From Streptomyces sp. H39-S7 (GTDB lineage Bacteria > Actinomycetota > Actinomycetes > Streptomycetales > Streptomycetaceae), in the NCBI RefSeq assembly GCF_027158205.1, contig NZ_JAPVLU010000031.1, forward strand, positions 72,059-119,715: a DNA stretch of 47,657 nt, given 5' to 3'. Below are positions 1 to 7,973 of this stretch, in pieces (position 1 is the first letter of the stretch; each line of letters opens with the position of its first letter). The position numbers and the translations under genes are program-made. Under the pieces are notes generated by a model that had not been told where the DNA came from, searched no databases, and worked only from the letters and a program-made list of their open reading frames with translations.

Positions 1-30
1 AGGGTTCCCGGTCTGGCCCACCGCTGTGGT

Positions 31-1251
31 CTATCGGGAGAACAGCCGGCGCCGGGTGGCGACGAGGGCCGCCGCGCCCGCGGTGAGGAGTGCGCCTGCC
101 GCCAGGAGCGGGGCGGTGGCGTCGGAGCCGGTGGAGGCCAGGGTGTCGCCGCCGGCCGGGGCGTCGTCGGTGCCGGTCGTGCCGGTTCCGCCCGTGGTGC
201 CTCCGGTCGTGCCGCCCTTGGCGGGCGCGGTGGTGCCGGCGGACGGGGTCGGGGTGGGGCCGGCGCTGCCCGTGGAGGCCGCGGTGACGGTGAACGAGGC
301 TCCCTTGACGCTGGTCGCCGGGTTGGGGGCGAGGAAGCGCAGCCAGTGGGAGCCGCTGGTCGCGGTGTCCTTCGGGATGGTGACGCTGCCCGCGTACGTG
401 CCGTCGGCCTTGATGGTGAACTGGCTGAGGATTCCGTCGTCGTCGAGCTTGACGGTCAGCTTCTGCCCGGCCGGGTAGCCGGCGACCGAGAACCCGAGGG
501 AGCCGCCCGCCGTCACCGTCGTGGCGCCGGTCGTCGCCGAGGCCTTGCCCGCGGCGGCGGGAGCGGCGACGAGCGCGGGGGCGGACCGGGTGGTCAGCGC
601 GAGGGTGATCGCGGGGGTGGCGGAGGCCGGTGCGTTGCGGGCCGACACGGCGAGGATCGCCGGGGCGGTGCGGGCCAGTGCGAGGGTCGGGGCGGTGACG
701 GTCACGGCGTCGTCGGCCGGTGCGACCTGGGGCGCGGGCAGTTCGGCGAGCGTGACGTCCTGCGCGGCGTCGGCTTCCTTCGCCGTCCCGGGGGCGGCGG
801 TCGGTGTCTCCGACGGCGCGGCGGCCGGTTCGGTGACCTGGTAGTCGCCGACGATCGCGGAGGTGCCGTTCGCGGTGATCGCGACGTGGACGTCACTGAT
901 GGTGGTCCGGGCGCCGGTGCCGTCGGTGGCCGTGAGGTGGATCCGGCCGTCGAAGGCGACCTTCCCGCTCCGGGCAGCGGTGTCGAAGTCGCCTTCCGCA
1001 CGAACGAGGGTGACGGTGCGTCCGTCGGCGGCGACGGCGGCGCCGCCGTCGACGGAGACGGCGCTGGCGTCGGTGGCCGGGAGCACCCAGCGAAGGGTCC
1101 CCCCGGTCACCTCCGCGCCGGCCGAGGCCTTCGGGCCGCTCTCACCCGGGCTGTCGGCCATGGCGGTGGCGCTCAGCGAGAGCGCACCCAGGGTGAGGGC
1201 GGTGCCGGACGCGACCGCGATCGTGCGGTGCAGGCGGGATGCGTGGGACAT
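31..1251 (-). CDS. LAxTG sortase-anchored surface protein with HtaA-like N-terminal domain
   Basis: A 406-residue secreted, wall-anchored protein. Residues 1-32 form a signal peptide. Residues about 48-140 resemble a short, divergent HtaA-type (haem/iron-associated) domain, opening with a GGTLRWVLP stretch. Residues about 245-325 hold one copy of the GYPAGxxLTVKL module that is present four times in the upstream protein. A Thr/Gly-rich linker leads to LASTG at 371-375, a hydrophobic helix and an RRRLFSR tail, which is the class E sortase signal usual in Streptomyces. The gene lies 61 bases after the gene at 1313-2887 and is probably co-transcribed with it from the iron-box promoter at 2936. 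The inferred role is capture of iron, haem or ferric siderophore at the wall. The HtaA call is weak because I cannot confirm the Tyr/His haem ligands. The surface-anchored call is strong. Confidence 0.8.
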   Translation of the reverse strand: MSHASRLHRTIAVASGTALTLGALSLSATAMADSPGESGPKASAGAEVTGGTLRWVLPATDASAVSVDGGAAVAADGRTVTLVRAEGDFDTAARSGKVAFDGRIHLTATDGTGARTTISDVHVAITANGTSAIVGDYQVTEPAAAPSETPTAAPGTAKEADAAQDVTLAELPAPQVAPADDAVTVTAPTLALARTAPAILAVSARNAPASATPAITLALTTRSAPALVAAPAAAGKASATTGATTVTAGGSLGFSVAGYPAGQKLTVKLDDDGILSQFTIKADGTYAGSVTIPKDTATSGSHWLRFLAPNPATSVKGASFTVTAASTGSAGPTPTPSAGTTAPAKGGTTGGTTGGTGTTGTDDAPAGGDTLASTGSDATAPLLAAGALLTAGAAALVATRRRLFSR

Positions 1252-1312
1252 GACGTGTTCTTCCGCTCGTTGAAGCTCGGGAAAGGGATGCGGGACGGCT
1301 GCCGGAGGCGCT

Positions 1313-2887
1313 TCAGCCGGTCTGCGCCGCGGTCCTGCGGCGACGTGTCGCGGTGTAGGCGGTGCCGCCCGCGACGAGCAGGCCGGCCGCCAGTGACAGC
1401 GGCAGGGTCAGGTCCCCGGCGCCGGTCGAGGCGAGCGAGACGTGGGTGCCGCCGGTCGAGCCCGGGGCGGAGTTGTCGCCCCCGGCGGTGCCGGTGGTCC
1501 CGCCCGTGGTCGTCGAACCACCGGTCGAACCGGTGGAACCGGTCGAACCCGTCGAACCGGTGCCACCCGTGGTGCTGCCGCCGGTCGTCGTTCCGCCGTC
1601 CGTGGTTCCCGTTGCGGTGACCGTGAACTCCGCGCTCTTGACGGAGTATCCGGGCTTGGCGAGGAACCGCAGCCAGTGCCGGCCCGCGGCCGTGGCGGCC
1701 GGGACGGTCACCTGGCCCTCGTACGTACCGTCGGCGCCGACCGTGAACGCGCTGAGGATGGCGCCGTCGTCCAGCTTGACGGTGAGCGTGCCGCCCGCCG
1801 GGTATCCGGTGGCGCGGAAGCCGAGGGTGCCGCCCGCCGCGAGGGCGTCCGTGGCAAGGGTGGCGGCTGCGGGCACTTCCGCCGAGGGGGCCTTGACGGT
1901 CAGCGGGGTCCTGACCGCGACGCCGGTGGCCAGGAAGAAGAGCGTGTAGCTGCCCGCGGCCGTGGTGGCCGGGACGGTCACCGTGTCGCTGAGCGCGCCG
2001 TCGGCGCCGATCGTGTACTGCCGCAGCTGCACGGCGTCGTCCTTCGACGTGCCGAGCTTGACGGTGAGGGTGCCGCCCGCCGGGAAGGCGGCAACGGCGA
2101 ACCGGGCGTCCGTGCCCGCCACAACCTCGGAGGCGCCGAGGGTGACGCTCGGCTCGGTGACCACGGGCGCCGCGGTGATGGTGACGGCGACCGCCGGGTT
2201 GGTGCCCTTGGCGAGGAAGAACAGCTGGTAGGCGCCCGCCGCGGTTCCGGCGGGAACGGTGACGGAGCCGGCGTAGGTGCCGTCCGCGCCGATGGTCACG
2301 GCGGAGCCGAGGGTCGTCTTGACGGTGCCGGCCACCAGCTTGACCGTGAGCGCCTCGCCCGCGGGGTATCCCGTCACCGCGAAGGGCACTTCGGCGCCCT
2401 CCTGGTAGGAGTCGGCTCCCACCAGCGCCTGCGCCACCGGGGCGGCGGGGGCGCCCTCGACGACGGTGAAGCCGGGCGAGACCGAGGTGGACGGTGCCAG
2501 GAAGTTGAGGACGTGGGCGCCCGCGGCGGTGCCCGCGGGAACGGTGAGGGTGCCGGCGGCGCTGCCCGCCGCTCCGACGGTGAAGGTGCCGACGACCGCA
2601 CCCTTGTCGAGCTTGACGGTCAGCTTCGCGCCCGCCGGATAGCCGGTGACCGCGAACGTCAGCTGTCCGCCGCCCACGGCCTGTTCGGCGCCGAGCCGGA
2701 CCTTCGGCGCCACCGCCGCGGGAGCGTCGGCCGCGGCCGGAGCGGCGGCGTCCGACGCGTTGGCCGGACGGGTGTCGGCCGCGGCGCCGGAGGCGGCGCC
2801 GATCGCGGTGATGCCCAGGACGAGCGTGGTGCTCGCCGCGACGGCGGCGGCGCGGCGCAGGCCGGCGCGGGAACGGTGAACGTGCAT
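1313..2887 (-). CDS. LAxTG sortase-anchored protein with four tandem beta-sandwich repeats
   Basis: A 524-residue cell-surface protein. Residues 1-38 are a signal peptide with twin arginines and an Ala-rich core. Four repeats of about 80-85 residues follow (65-144, 154-239, 249-332, 343-426). Each contains a GYPAG or AFPAG turn, a LTVKL strand, a GADGTY-type turn and an AAGxxxLxFLA strand, which looks like an Ig-like beta-sandwich. A (TGS)n/Gly-Thr linker leads to LASTG at 485-489, a hydrophobic segment and RRRR, the sortase E sorting signal. The gene starts 48 bases downstream of a near-perfect iron box and next to a ferric-siderophore importer, so expression under iron starvation is expected. 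Its function is not known. A wall-attached siderophore or haem relay is my inference; a stalk or adhesin is the alternative. Confidence 0.82.
   Translation of the reverse strand: MHVHRSRAGLRRAAAVAASTTLVLGITAIGAASGAAADTRPANASDAAAPAAADAPAAVAPKVRLGAEQAVGGGQLTFAVTGYPAGAKLTVKLDKGAVVGTFTVGAAGSAAGTLTVPAGTAAGAHVLNFLAPSTSVSPGFTVVEGAPAAPVAQALVGADSYQEGAEVPFAVTGYPAGEALTVKLVAGTVKTTLGSAVTIGADGTYAGSVTVPAGTAAGAYQLFFLAKGTNPAVAVTITAAPVVTEPSVTLGASEVVAGTDARFAVAAFPAGGTLTVKLGTSKDDAVQLRQYTIGADGALSDTVTVPATTAAGSYTLFFLATGVAVRTPLTVKAPSAEVPAAATLATDALAAGGTLGFRATGYPAGGTLTVKLDDGAILSAFTVGADGTYEGQVTVPAATAAGRHWLRFLAKPGYSVKSAEFTVTATGTTDGGTTTGGSTTGGTGSTGSTGSTGSTGGSTTTGGTTGTAGGDNSAPGSTGGTHVSLASTGAGDLTLPLSLAAGLLVAGGTAYTATRRRRTAAQTG
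1610..2695 (-). repeat. Four tandem protein repeats encoded within the surface-protein gene
   Basis: The region encodes four diverged copies of a module of about 80-85 residues (residues 65-426 of the protein at 1313-2887). Each copy keeps GYPAG, LTVKL, a Gly-Ala-Asp turn and a closing AAGxxxLxFLA strand. A fifth copy lies in the neighbouring protein (31-1251). Divergence between copies indicates old duplication under selection rather than a recent slippage event. Confidence 0.8.
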
Positions 2888-2935
2888 GCGGAAGCGACTC
2901 CTCGCGAAAGTGAACGCCGGGGAGACCCGGTGCAG

Positions 2936-2954
2936 TTAGGTTAGCCTAACCATA
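2936..2954 (-). promoter_or_regulatory. DmdR/IdeR iron box upstream of the surface-protein operon
   Basis: The sequence ttaggttagcctaaccata matches the actinobacterial iron-box palindrome TTAGGTTAGGCTAACCTAA at 16 of 19 positions; the arms TTAGGTTAG and CTAACC are intact and the centre differs. It lies 48 bases upstream of the start at 2887 and so should place both LAxTG proteins under iron-dependent repression. It also contains the TAA stop codon (2936-2938 on the minus strand) of the upstream ATPase gene. Confidence 0.85.
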
Positions 2955-3760
2955 TCTTCCGTGGGCACCAGGGCCGCCTTCCGCGGCACGACGGGAACCA
3001 CCACCGGCGATCCGTCGCTCGGCGCACTGAGGATGTCCGCCTCGATCCCGTACAACTCCCGTACCAGCGCGGCGTTCACGACCTCACGCGGGTCGCCTGC
3101 CGCGACGACGGACCCGTCCCGCATCGCGACGATCGTGTCCGCGTACCGTGCGGCGGCCGCCAGGTCGTGCAGGACCATGACCACGGTCCGCCCGGCGCGG
3201 GCGACGTCGCGCGCCAGGCCGAGCACCTCGACCGCGTGCCCGAGGTCCAGGGCGCTCGTCGGCTCGTCCAGCAGGACCACGGGCGTCTGCTGGGCCAGCA
3301 CCATCGCCAGCCAGCAGCGCTGCCGCTGACCGCCCGACAGCTGGTCGAGCCGCCGGCGCGCGAGGTCCGCGACCCCGGTCACCTCCAGCGCCTCGCGCAC
3401 CGCCGCCTCGTCCTCGCGCGACCACTGCCGGAAGAGCCCCTGGTGCGGATGGCGCCCGTACCGGACGAGGCCGGCGACCGTCACGGCCTCCGGTGCCTGC
3501 GGGGACTGCGGCAGCAGCGCGATGCGGTGCGCGGCCCGGCGGGGTTTCAGCTCCCAGATGTCCTCGTCCCCGAGGAGCACCCGGCCCTCGTCCGGGCGGT
3601 GCAACCGGGCGATGGTCCGCAACAGGGTGGACTTCCCGCAGCCGTTCGGCCCGACGACCGCGACGACCTGCCCGGCGGGGACGGTCAGGTCCACGCCGTC
3701 CACGGCGGTGTGCCCGGGGTAACCGGCGCGGACGCCCTCAACTCGCAATTCCACCTGCAC
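2936..3760 (-). CDS. Ferric-siderophore ABC transporter ATP-binding protein (FepC/FecE-like)
   Basis: A 274-residue ABC ATPase that should power import of the ferric siderophore at the inner face of the membrane. Visible motifs are Walker A GPNGCGKST (37-45), Q-loop Q85, signature LSGGQRQR (141-148), Walker B VVLLDEPTSALD (161-172) and the switch His in MVLHDL (about 198). Length and motif order fit FepC/FhuC. The start is GTG at 3760, directly after the TGA of the permease gene with no spacer, so the three transporter genes are translationally coupled. Its TAA stop lies inside the iron box of the next gene. The substrate is taken as catecholate from the adjacent synthetase and binding-protein operon. 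Confidence 0.93.
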   Translation of the reverse strand: MQVELRVEGVRAGYPGHTAVDGVDLTVPAGQVVAVVGPNGCGKSTLLRTIARLHRPDEGRVLLGDEDIWELKPRRAAHRIALLPQSPQAPEAVTVAGLVRYGRHPHQGLFRQWSREDEAAVREALEVTGVADLARRRLDQLSGGQRQRCWLAMVLAQQTPVVLLDEPTSALDLGHAVEVLGLARDVARAGRTVVMVLHDLAAAARYADTIVAMRDGSVVAAGDPREVVNAALVRELYGIEADILSAPSDGSPVVVPVVPRKAALVPTEDMVRLT

Positions 3761-4891
3761 TCAGACCTCTCGTTTGCGCCGGAACAGTGCCGGGCGGCGC
3801 TGCGAATACCGTGGGCGCTCCGCGCCGTCGCTGAACAGCACCCAGAGCAGGAAGGGGCCGCCGAGGACGCTGGTGACGACGCCCACCGGGATCTCCACCG
3901 GTGCGACGATCCGGCCCAGCGCGTCGGCCGCGCCGATCAGGATCGCGCCGGTCAGTGCGGAGCCGATGACCGGCACCCGGGTCGGGCCGCACAGCCGGCC
4001 GGCCACCACGGGTGCGGCCAGTGCCACGAACGCGATCGGGCCGCCGATGCCGACCGCCACCCCGGCCAGGGCCACGGCCAGCGCCAGGGTGAGTCCGCGC
4101 ATCAGCGGGATGTTCAGGCCGAGCGAGGCCGCCATGTCGTCGTCGAAGCGCATCACGTCCAGCCGCCGGCCGGCGATCAGCGCGAGCGGGATCAGGACCG
4201 TCAGGCAGGCCAGCAGCGGGGCGCCGACCGAGAAGTCGCGGCCGTTCAGGCTGCCGACGCTCCACAGGAAGACACCGCCCGCGGTGTTCTGGTTCTGCCG
4301 GGACATCACCAGGTCGGTGACGGCCCCGATCACGGTGGAGACGCCGATGCCGACGACCAGGACCCGGTAGCCGCGGGTGCCGGTGCCTCCCGCGGCGAGC
4401 ACGACGAGGACGGCGGCTGCGGCGGCGCCCAGCGGGCCCAGCCACCATTCGCCGACCATCGCCGTGCTGCTGCCGACGACCGAGGCGACCACGGCGGCGG
4501 AGGCGCCTTCGTTGACGCCGATCACGTCGGGGGTCGCGAGCCGGTTGCCGGCGAGGGTCTGCGTCAGGCAGCCGGAGACGCCGAGTGCCGCGCCGACCAT
4601 CAGGCCGACCAGGATGCGCGGCAGCCGGAACTCCCGGACCAGCAGGACCTGGCCGCGGGTGCCGGTGCCCAGCAGCCCGGCGAGGGTGTCGCCGGGGCTC
4701 ATCCCCGTCGAACTGGCGAAGGACGCGAGGACCACGACGACCGCGGCGACGGCGGTCAGCCCGAGGACGACCAGCGCCGTCCGGCGCGGGAAGAGCCACG
4801 ACAGGGTGCCGGTGCGCAGCACGAGGCTGTCCGCGGGCGTGCAGTCGCGCGCGGAAGCGGGGGCCGGGTCGCGCGTCAGGTCGGTGGTCAT
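3761..4891 (-). CDS. FecCD-family siderophore permease, second subunit (FepG-like)
   Basis: A 376-residue polytopic membrane protein of the FecCD/BtuC family, with about nine or ten hydrophobic helices and family signatures such as LPRILVGLMVGAALGVSGC near residue 92 and GPIAFVALAAPVVAGRLCGP near residue 285. These type II importer permeases form the channel for ferric-siderophore uptake as a heterodimer with the neighbouring permease. The N-terminal stretch of about 35 residues is hydrophilic and cytosolic. The ATG (4891) overlaps the TGA of the upstream permease in an ATGA arrangement, which fixes the start and shows coupling. Expression should follow the iron box at 5919-5937. Confidence 0.92.
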   Translation of the reverse strand: MTTDLTRDPAPASARDCTPADSLVLRTGTLSWLFPRRTALVVLGLTAVAAVVVVLASFASSTGMSPGDTLAGLLGTGTRGQVLLVREFRLPRILVGLMVGAALGVSGCLTQTLAGNRLATPDVIGVNEGASAAVVASVVGSSTAMVGEWWLGPLGAAAAAVLVVLAAGGTGTRGYRVLVVGIGVSTVIGAVTDLVMSRQNQNTAGGVFLWSVGSLNGRDFSVGAPLLACLTVLIPLALIAGRRLDVMRFDDDMAASLGLNIPLMRGLTLALAVALAGVAVGIGGPIAFVALAAPVVAGRLCGPTRVPVIGSALTGAILIGAADALGRIVAPVEIPVGVVTSVLGGPFLLWVLFSDGAERPRYSQRRPALFRRKREV

Positions 4892-5919
4892 GCCGGGGTT
4901 CCCGTCATCCGTCCCGTGCGGGCGATCCAGATCAGCAACGGTCCGCCGAGCAGCGCCAGCAGCACGCTGACGGGGGTCTCCCAGGGCCGGATCACGACGC
5001 GGGCCAGGATGTCCGCCGCGACCATGACGGCCATGGCGACCAGTCCGGACAGGAGCAGTTGCGCCCCCATCCGCGGGCCGGTCACCGCGCGGGCGGCGTA
5101 CGGCGCGAGCAGTCCGAGGAACGCGATCGGCCCGGCGAGCGCGACCGCTGTTCCGGCCAGCAGAGCCACGGATCCGGCGACCACCAGCCGGATGCGGCCG
5201 GGCCGGTGGCCCAGCGCGCGGGCGGCGTCGTCGCCCAGCGCGAGCGCGGACAGCGGGCGGGCGGAGGCGAGGGCGAGGGCGAGCCCGGCGACGACCAGGG
5301 GCGCGATCGCCAGGTCGGTCGAGGTGGTGACGCCGGTGAGGGAGCCGATCGTCCAGTAGCGGTACTCGTCGAACGTCGTCTGGGTGCCGAGCAGTACGTA
5401 GGCCGTCATCCCGTGGAAGGTCGCGCCCAGCGCGGATCCGGCCAGCACCAGGCGCAGCGGCGAGACGGCCGCCCGGCCGGAGGCGACCAGGAGCAGCACC
5501 ACCGAGCTGGCGGCCACTCCGCCGCCCAGCGCCCAGAGGAGGACGCCGTACGAGGACGTCACTTTGAAGTACGTGAGCCCGACGACGACCCCCAGTGCGG
5601 CGCCGGAGTTGACTCCGAGCAGTCCGGTCTCGGCGAGCGGGTTGCGGGTGACGGCCTGGAGCAGGGCGCCGGCCACGCCGAGCGCGGCGCCCACCAGGAG
5701 AGCGGCGAGCGTGCGCGGCACCCGTACGTCCATGACGGCGGCGCGCAGCCGCGCGTCCGCGCGCGCCGACGGGTCGCCGAGCAGGAAGTCCATCGCGCGA
5801 CCCATGGGGATGGTGCCGGAGCCGGTGAGGAGGGAGAGCAGAACGAGGCCGAGCAGCGCCGCCACGAGGATCGCGGCCGCCGTCCGGATCGCCCGCACTT
5901 CGCCTTGCTGAACTGCCAT
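4888..5919 (-). CDS. FecCD-family siderophore permease, first subunit (FepD-like)
   Basis: A 343-residue FecCD-family permease, the first gene of the importer operon. It shows the repeated family pattern VPRTLAALLVGAALGVAGALLQ (residues about 69-90), the NPLAETGLLGVNSGAALGVV segment (about 93-112) and GPIAFLGLLAPYAARAVTGP near 265. It should pair with the permease at 3761-4891 and the ATPase at 2936-3760. The ATG is at 5919, and the complementary base of its A is the first base of the 19-bp iron box, so repressor binding would occlude the leader. The divergent binding-protein gene (6002) shares the same control region. Confidence 0.92.
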   Translation of the reverse strand: MAVQQGEVRAIRTAAAILVAALLGLVLLSLLTGSGTIPMGRAMDFLLGDPSARADARLRAAVMDVRVPRTLAALLVGAALGVAGALLQAVTRNPLAETGLLGVNSGAALGVVVGLTYFKVTSSYGVLLWALGGGVAASSVVLLLVASGRAAVSPLRLVLAGSALGATFHGMTAYVLLGTQTTFDEYRYWTIGSLTGVTTSTDLAIAPLVVAGLALALASARPLSALALGDDAARALGHRPGRIRLVVAGSVALLAGTAVALAGPIAFLGLLAPYAARAVTGPRMGAQLLLSGLVAMAVMVAADILARVVIRPWETPVSVLLALLGGPLLIWIARTGRMTGTPA

Positions 5920-5937
5920 AAGGTTAGCCTAGCCTAA
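5919..5937. promoter_or_regulatory. Shared DmdR/IdeR iron box between divergent uptake and biosynthesis operons
   Basis: The sequence taaggttagcctagcctaa reads TTAGGCTAGGCTAACCTTA on the other strand and matches the TTAGGTTAGGCTAACCTAA palindrome at 17 of 19 positions. It is the only such site in the 82-base gap between the permease start (5919, minus) and the binding-protein start (6002, plus), so one operator probably represses both the importer and the siderophore biosynthesis operon when iron is plentiful. Confidence 0.87.
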
Positions 5938-6001
5938 GCTCTTACCGGGTCCGGAAGTGGCCCGGCACTGACCGTCGTTCCCCTCTCCATCGGAGTTCCG
6001 C

Positions 6002-6988
6002 ATGACCACCACCCGCACCTCGCGCGCCCGGCTGACCGCGGCAGCCGTCATCGCCGCCGTCTCCGCCCTCGCCCTCACCGCGTGCGGATCGGGCTCCTCC
6101 GGGACGGACGCCGGCGCCGCGGACGGCACGGCGAAGGAGCGGACGGTCACCGACGCCACCGGCGCGAAGGTGACGGTGCCCGGCGCCCCGAAGAAGGTCG
6201 TCGTGCTCAGCGAGATGGACCTCGACAGCGCCCTGACCCTGGGCGTCACACCGGTCGGCCTCACCGCGGGCCGGGGCCAGGACGGTGCTCCCGCGTACCT
6301 CGCCGCGAAGGCCAAGGGCATACCGCTGGTGGGCGCGGTCACCGGGCCGGACATCGAGAAGGTCGTCGCGGCGGAACCCGATGTGATCCTCGCCGGGCAG
6401 ATCTCCGACAGCCAGGTCCTCAAGCAGCTCAAGGCCATCGCGCCGACCGTGATCACCATCGACGGGACCAAGTCGTGGAAGAAGGCGCTCACCGTGACCG
6501 GTGCCGTCCTCAACAAGTCCGCCGCCGCCAAGGCGTTCCTCGGCTCCTACGACCAGCGGGTGACCGCGGTGCGGACGGCGATCGGCAACCGGGCCGGCTC
6601 GACCGTCAGCGTCGCCCGGTACTCCCCCAAGGGCACCGCCGTCATGCAGCAGGGCGTCTTCATCAGCGACGTCCTGAAGGACCTCGCCTTCCAGCGCCCC
6701 GGCCTGCAGAACCAGCAGGGCGAAGGCCACTCCACCCCGCTCAGCGCCGAGGACATCGGGCAGATCGACGCCGACTGGCTCTTCATCGGCACCCTCACCT
6801 CCACCGGCCAGTCGGCCGGCGGGACGGGCCTGATCGCCAAGCTCTCGGCCGACGCCGCCTTCAAGAGCCTGGGCGCGATCACCGCCAAGCACGCCACCGA
6901 GATCGACGGTACCCAGTGGACGAGCCTCGGCGGGGCGACCGCCGCGATGAACGTCCTCGACGACGTCGAGCGGGCCATGAAGCCCTGA
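6002..6988 (+). CDS. Ferric-siderophore-binding lipoprotein (FepB/FecB-like)
   Basis: A 328-residue substrate-binding lipoprotein. Residues 1-27 are a lipoprotein signal ending in lipobox L-T-A-C with Cys28 as the lipidation site, then a Gly/Ser-rich tether. The mature part has the class III binding-protein layout: an N-lobe with KKVVVLSEMDLDSALTLG, AEPDVILAGQ, a long linking helix, and a C-lobe ending in LGAITAKHATEI. It should hand the ferric siderophore to the FecCD permeases encoded divergently. The start ATG has GGAG about seven bases upstream. It heads an operon continuing with isochorismatase after 89 bases and is controlled by the iron box at 5919-5937. Confidence 0.93.
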   Translation: MTTTRTSRARLTAAAVIAAVSALALTACGSGSSGTDAGAADGTAKERTVTDATGAKVTVPGAPKKVVVLSEMDLDSALTLGVTPVGLTAGRGQDGAPAYLAAKAKGIPLVGAVTGPDIEKVVAAEPDVILAGQISDSQVLKQLKAIAPTVITIDGTKSWKKALTVTGAVLNKSAAAKAFLGSYDQRVTAVRTAIGNRAGSTVSVARYSPKGTAVMQQGVFISDVLKDLAFQRPGLQNQQGEGHSTPLSAEDIGQIDADWLFIGTLTSTGQSAGGTGLIAKLSADAAFKSLGAITAKHATEIDGTQWTSLGGATAAMNVLDDVERAMKP

Positions 6989-7077
6989 CGCGACGGGACC
7001 TCTTCATCCGCTTCATCCGCGACCGCCGACCCCGCACCGCCGACACCGCCGCCAGAACCGAACTGAGGAAGACTCCC

Positions 7078-7740
7078 ATGGCCCTGCCAGCCATCGCGCC
7101 CTACCCGATGCCGACCCCCGACAGCCTCCCGGCCAACCGGGTCGACTGGGCCGTCGACCCCGACCGCGCGCTGCTGCTCGTCCACGACCTGCAGAACTAT
7201 TTCCTCGACGCCTTCACCCCCGGCGCGTCGCCCGTCACCGAACTGCTCGACAACATCGCGCTGCTCCGCAAGGAGTGCGAGCGGCTCGGCGTCCCGGTCG
7301 TGTACTCCGCGCAGCCCGGTGGCCAGAGTGCCGCGGAGCGCGGTCTGCAGCAGGACTTCTGGGGTCCGGGACTGCCGGCCGACGCCCGCGCCGCGGCGGT
7401 CGCGGACGCGGTGGCCCCCGCCGGGCACGACACCGTGCTGACCAAGTGGAAGTACAGCGCCTTCGTCCGCACCGAGCTGGCCGAGATGATGCGCGCGCAG
7501 GGCCGCGACCAGCTGATCGTCGTCGGGGTGTACGCCCACATCGGTGTCCTGATGAGCGCCTGCGACGCCTGGATGCGCGACATCCAGGCCTTCGTCGTCG
7601 CCGACGCGGTCGCCGACTTCAGTGAGGCCGACCACCACATGGCCCTGAAGTGGGCGGCGGGCCGGTGCGCCGTGGTCACCACCACCGACGCCGTCTTCCC
7701 CACCACCGAACCCGGCTTCCAGACCACGGAAGGGAAGTGA
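7078..7740 (+). CDS. Isochorismatase (DhbB/EntB N-terminal type), without carrier domain
   Basis: A 220-residue isochorismatase that hydrolyses isochorismate to 2,3-dihydro-2,3-dihydroxybenzoate and pyruvate, the second step to 2,3-dihydroxybenzoate. The sequence begins MALPAIAPYPMPTP, very like DhbB/EntB. It carries the catalytic Asp in LLLVHDLQNYF (D37), the lysine in VLTKWKYSAF and a GVYAHIGVLMSACDAW segment with no nucleophilic Cys, as expected of isochorismatases rather than nicotinamidases. EntB and DhbB fuse this enzyme to an aryl carrier protein; here the protein ends after the enzyme domain and the carrier is a separate gene five bases downstream. GAGGAAG-type ribosome binding sequence supports the ATG at 7078. 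Confidence 0.93.
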   Translation: MALPAIAPYPMPTPDSLPANRVDWAVDPDRALLLVHDLQNYFLDAFTPGASPVTELLDNIALLRKECERLGVPVVYSAQPGGQSAAERGLQQDFWGPGLPADARAAAVADAVAPAGHDTVLTKWKYSAFVRTELAEMMRAQGRDQLIVVGVYAHIGVLMSACDAWMRDIQAFVVADAVADFSEADHHMALKWAAGRCAVVTTTDAVFPTTEPGFQTTEGK

Positions 7741-7745
7741 CCGGC

Positions 7746-7973
7746 ATGGCACTCACCCGCGAGCGCATCCGCCAGGACGTCGCCGAGGTCCTGGACGAGG
7801 ACCCCCAGGACATCCCGTTCGACGAGAACCTCGTCGACTACGGTCTGGACTCGGTCCGCATCATGACCCTCGTCGAGCGGTGGCGCCGTGAGGGCGTGGA
7901 GGTCACCTTCGTCGAACTGGCGGAGCAGCCGGCCATCGAGGCGTGGATGGCGCTGCCGGGGGTCGGCGCATGA
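7746..7973 (+). CDS. Free-standing aryl carrier protein
   Basis: A 75-residue four-helix carrier protein. The phosphopantetheine attachment motif is YGLDSVRIM with Ser36, and the sequence MALTRERIRQDVAEVL resembles the C-terminal carrier domain of EntB/DhbB. It should accept 2,3-dihydroxybenzoate from an EntE-type ligase and present it to the condensation domain of the next gene. It starts five bases after the isochorismatase and its TGA overlaps the ATG of the synthetase gene by four bases (ATGA), so stoichiometry is probably coupled. No EntE-type ligase is encoded nearby. Confidence 0.93.
   Translation: MALTRERIRQDVAEVLDEDPQDIPFDENLVDYGLDSVRIMTLVERWRREGVEVTFVELAEQPAIEAWMALPGVGA

Noticed and set aside
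1390..1620. Tandem short repeats resembling a CRISPR or minisatellite
   Set aside because: They encode the Gly/Ser/Thr linker before the LAxTG signal and lack spacer structure.
346..2944. Plus-strand open frames over the two surface-protein genes
   Set aside because: The minus-strand frames have signal peptides, repeats and LAxTG signals; the plus-strand translations are low-complexity shadows.
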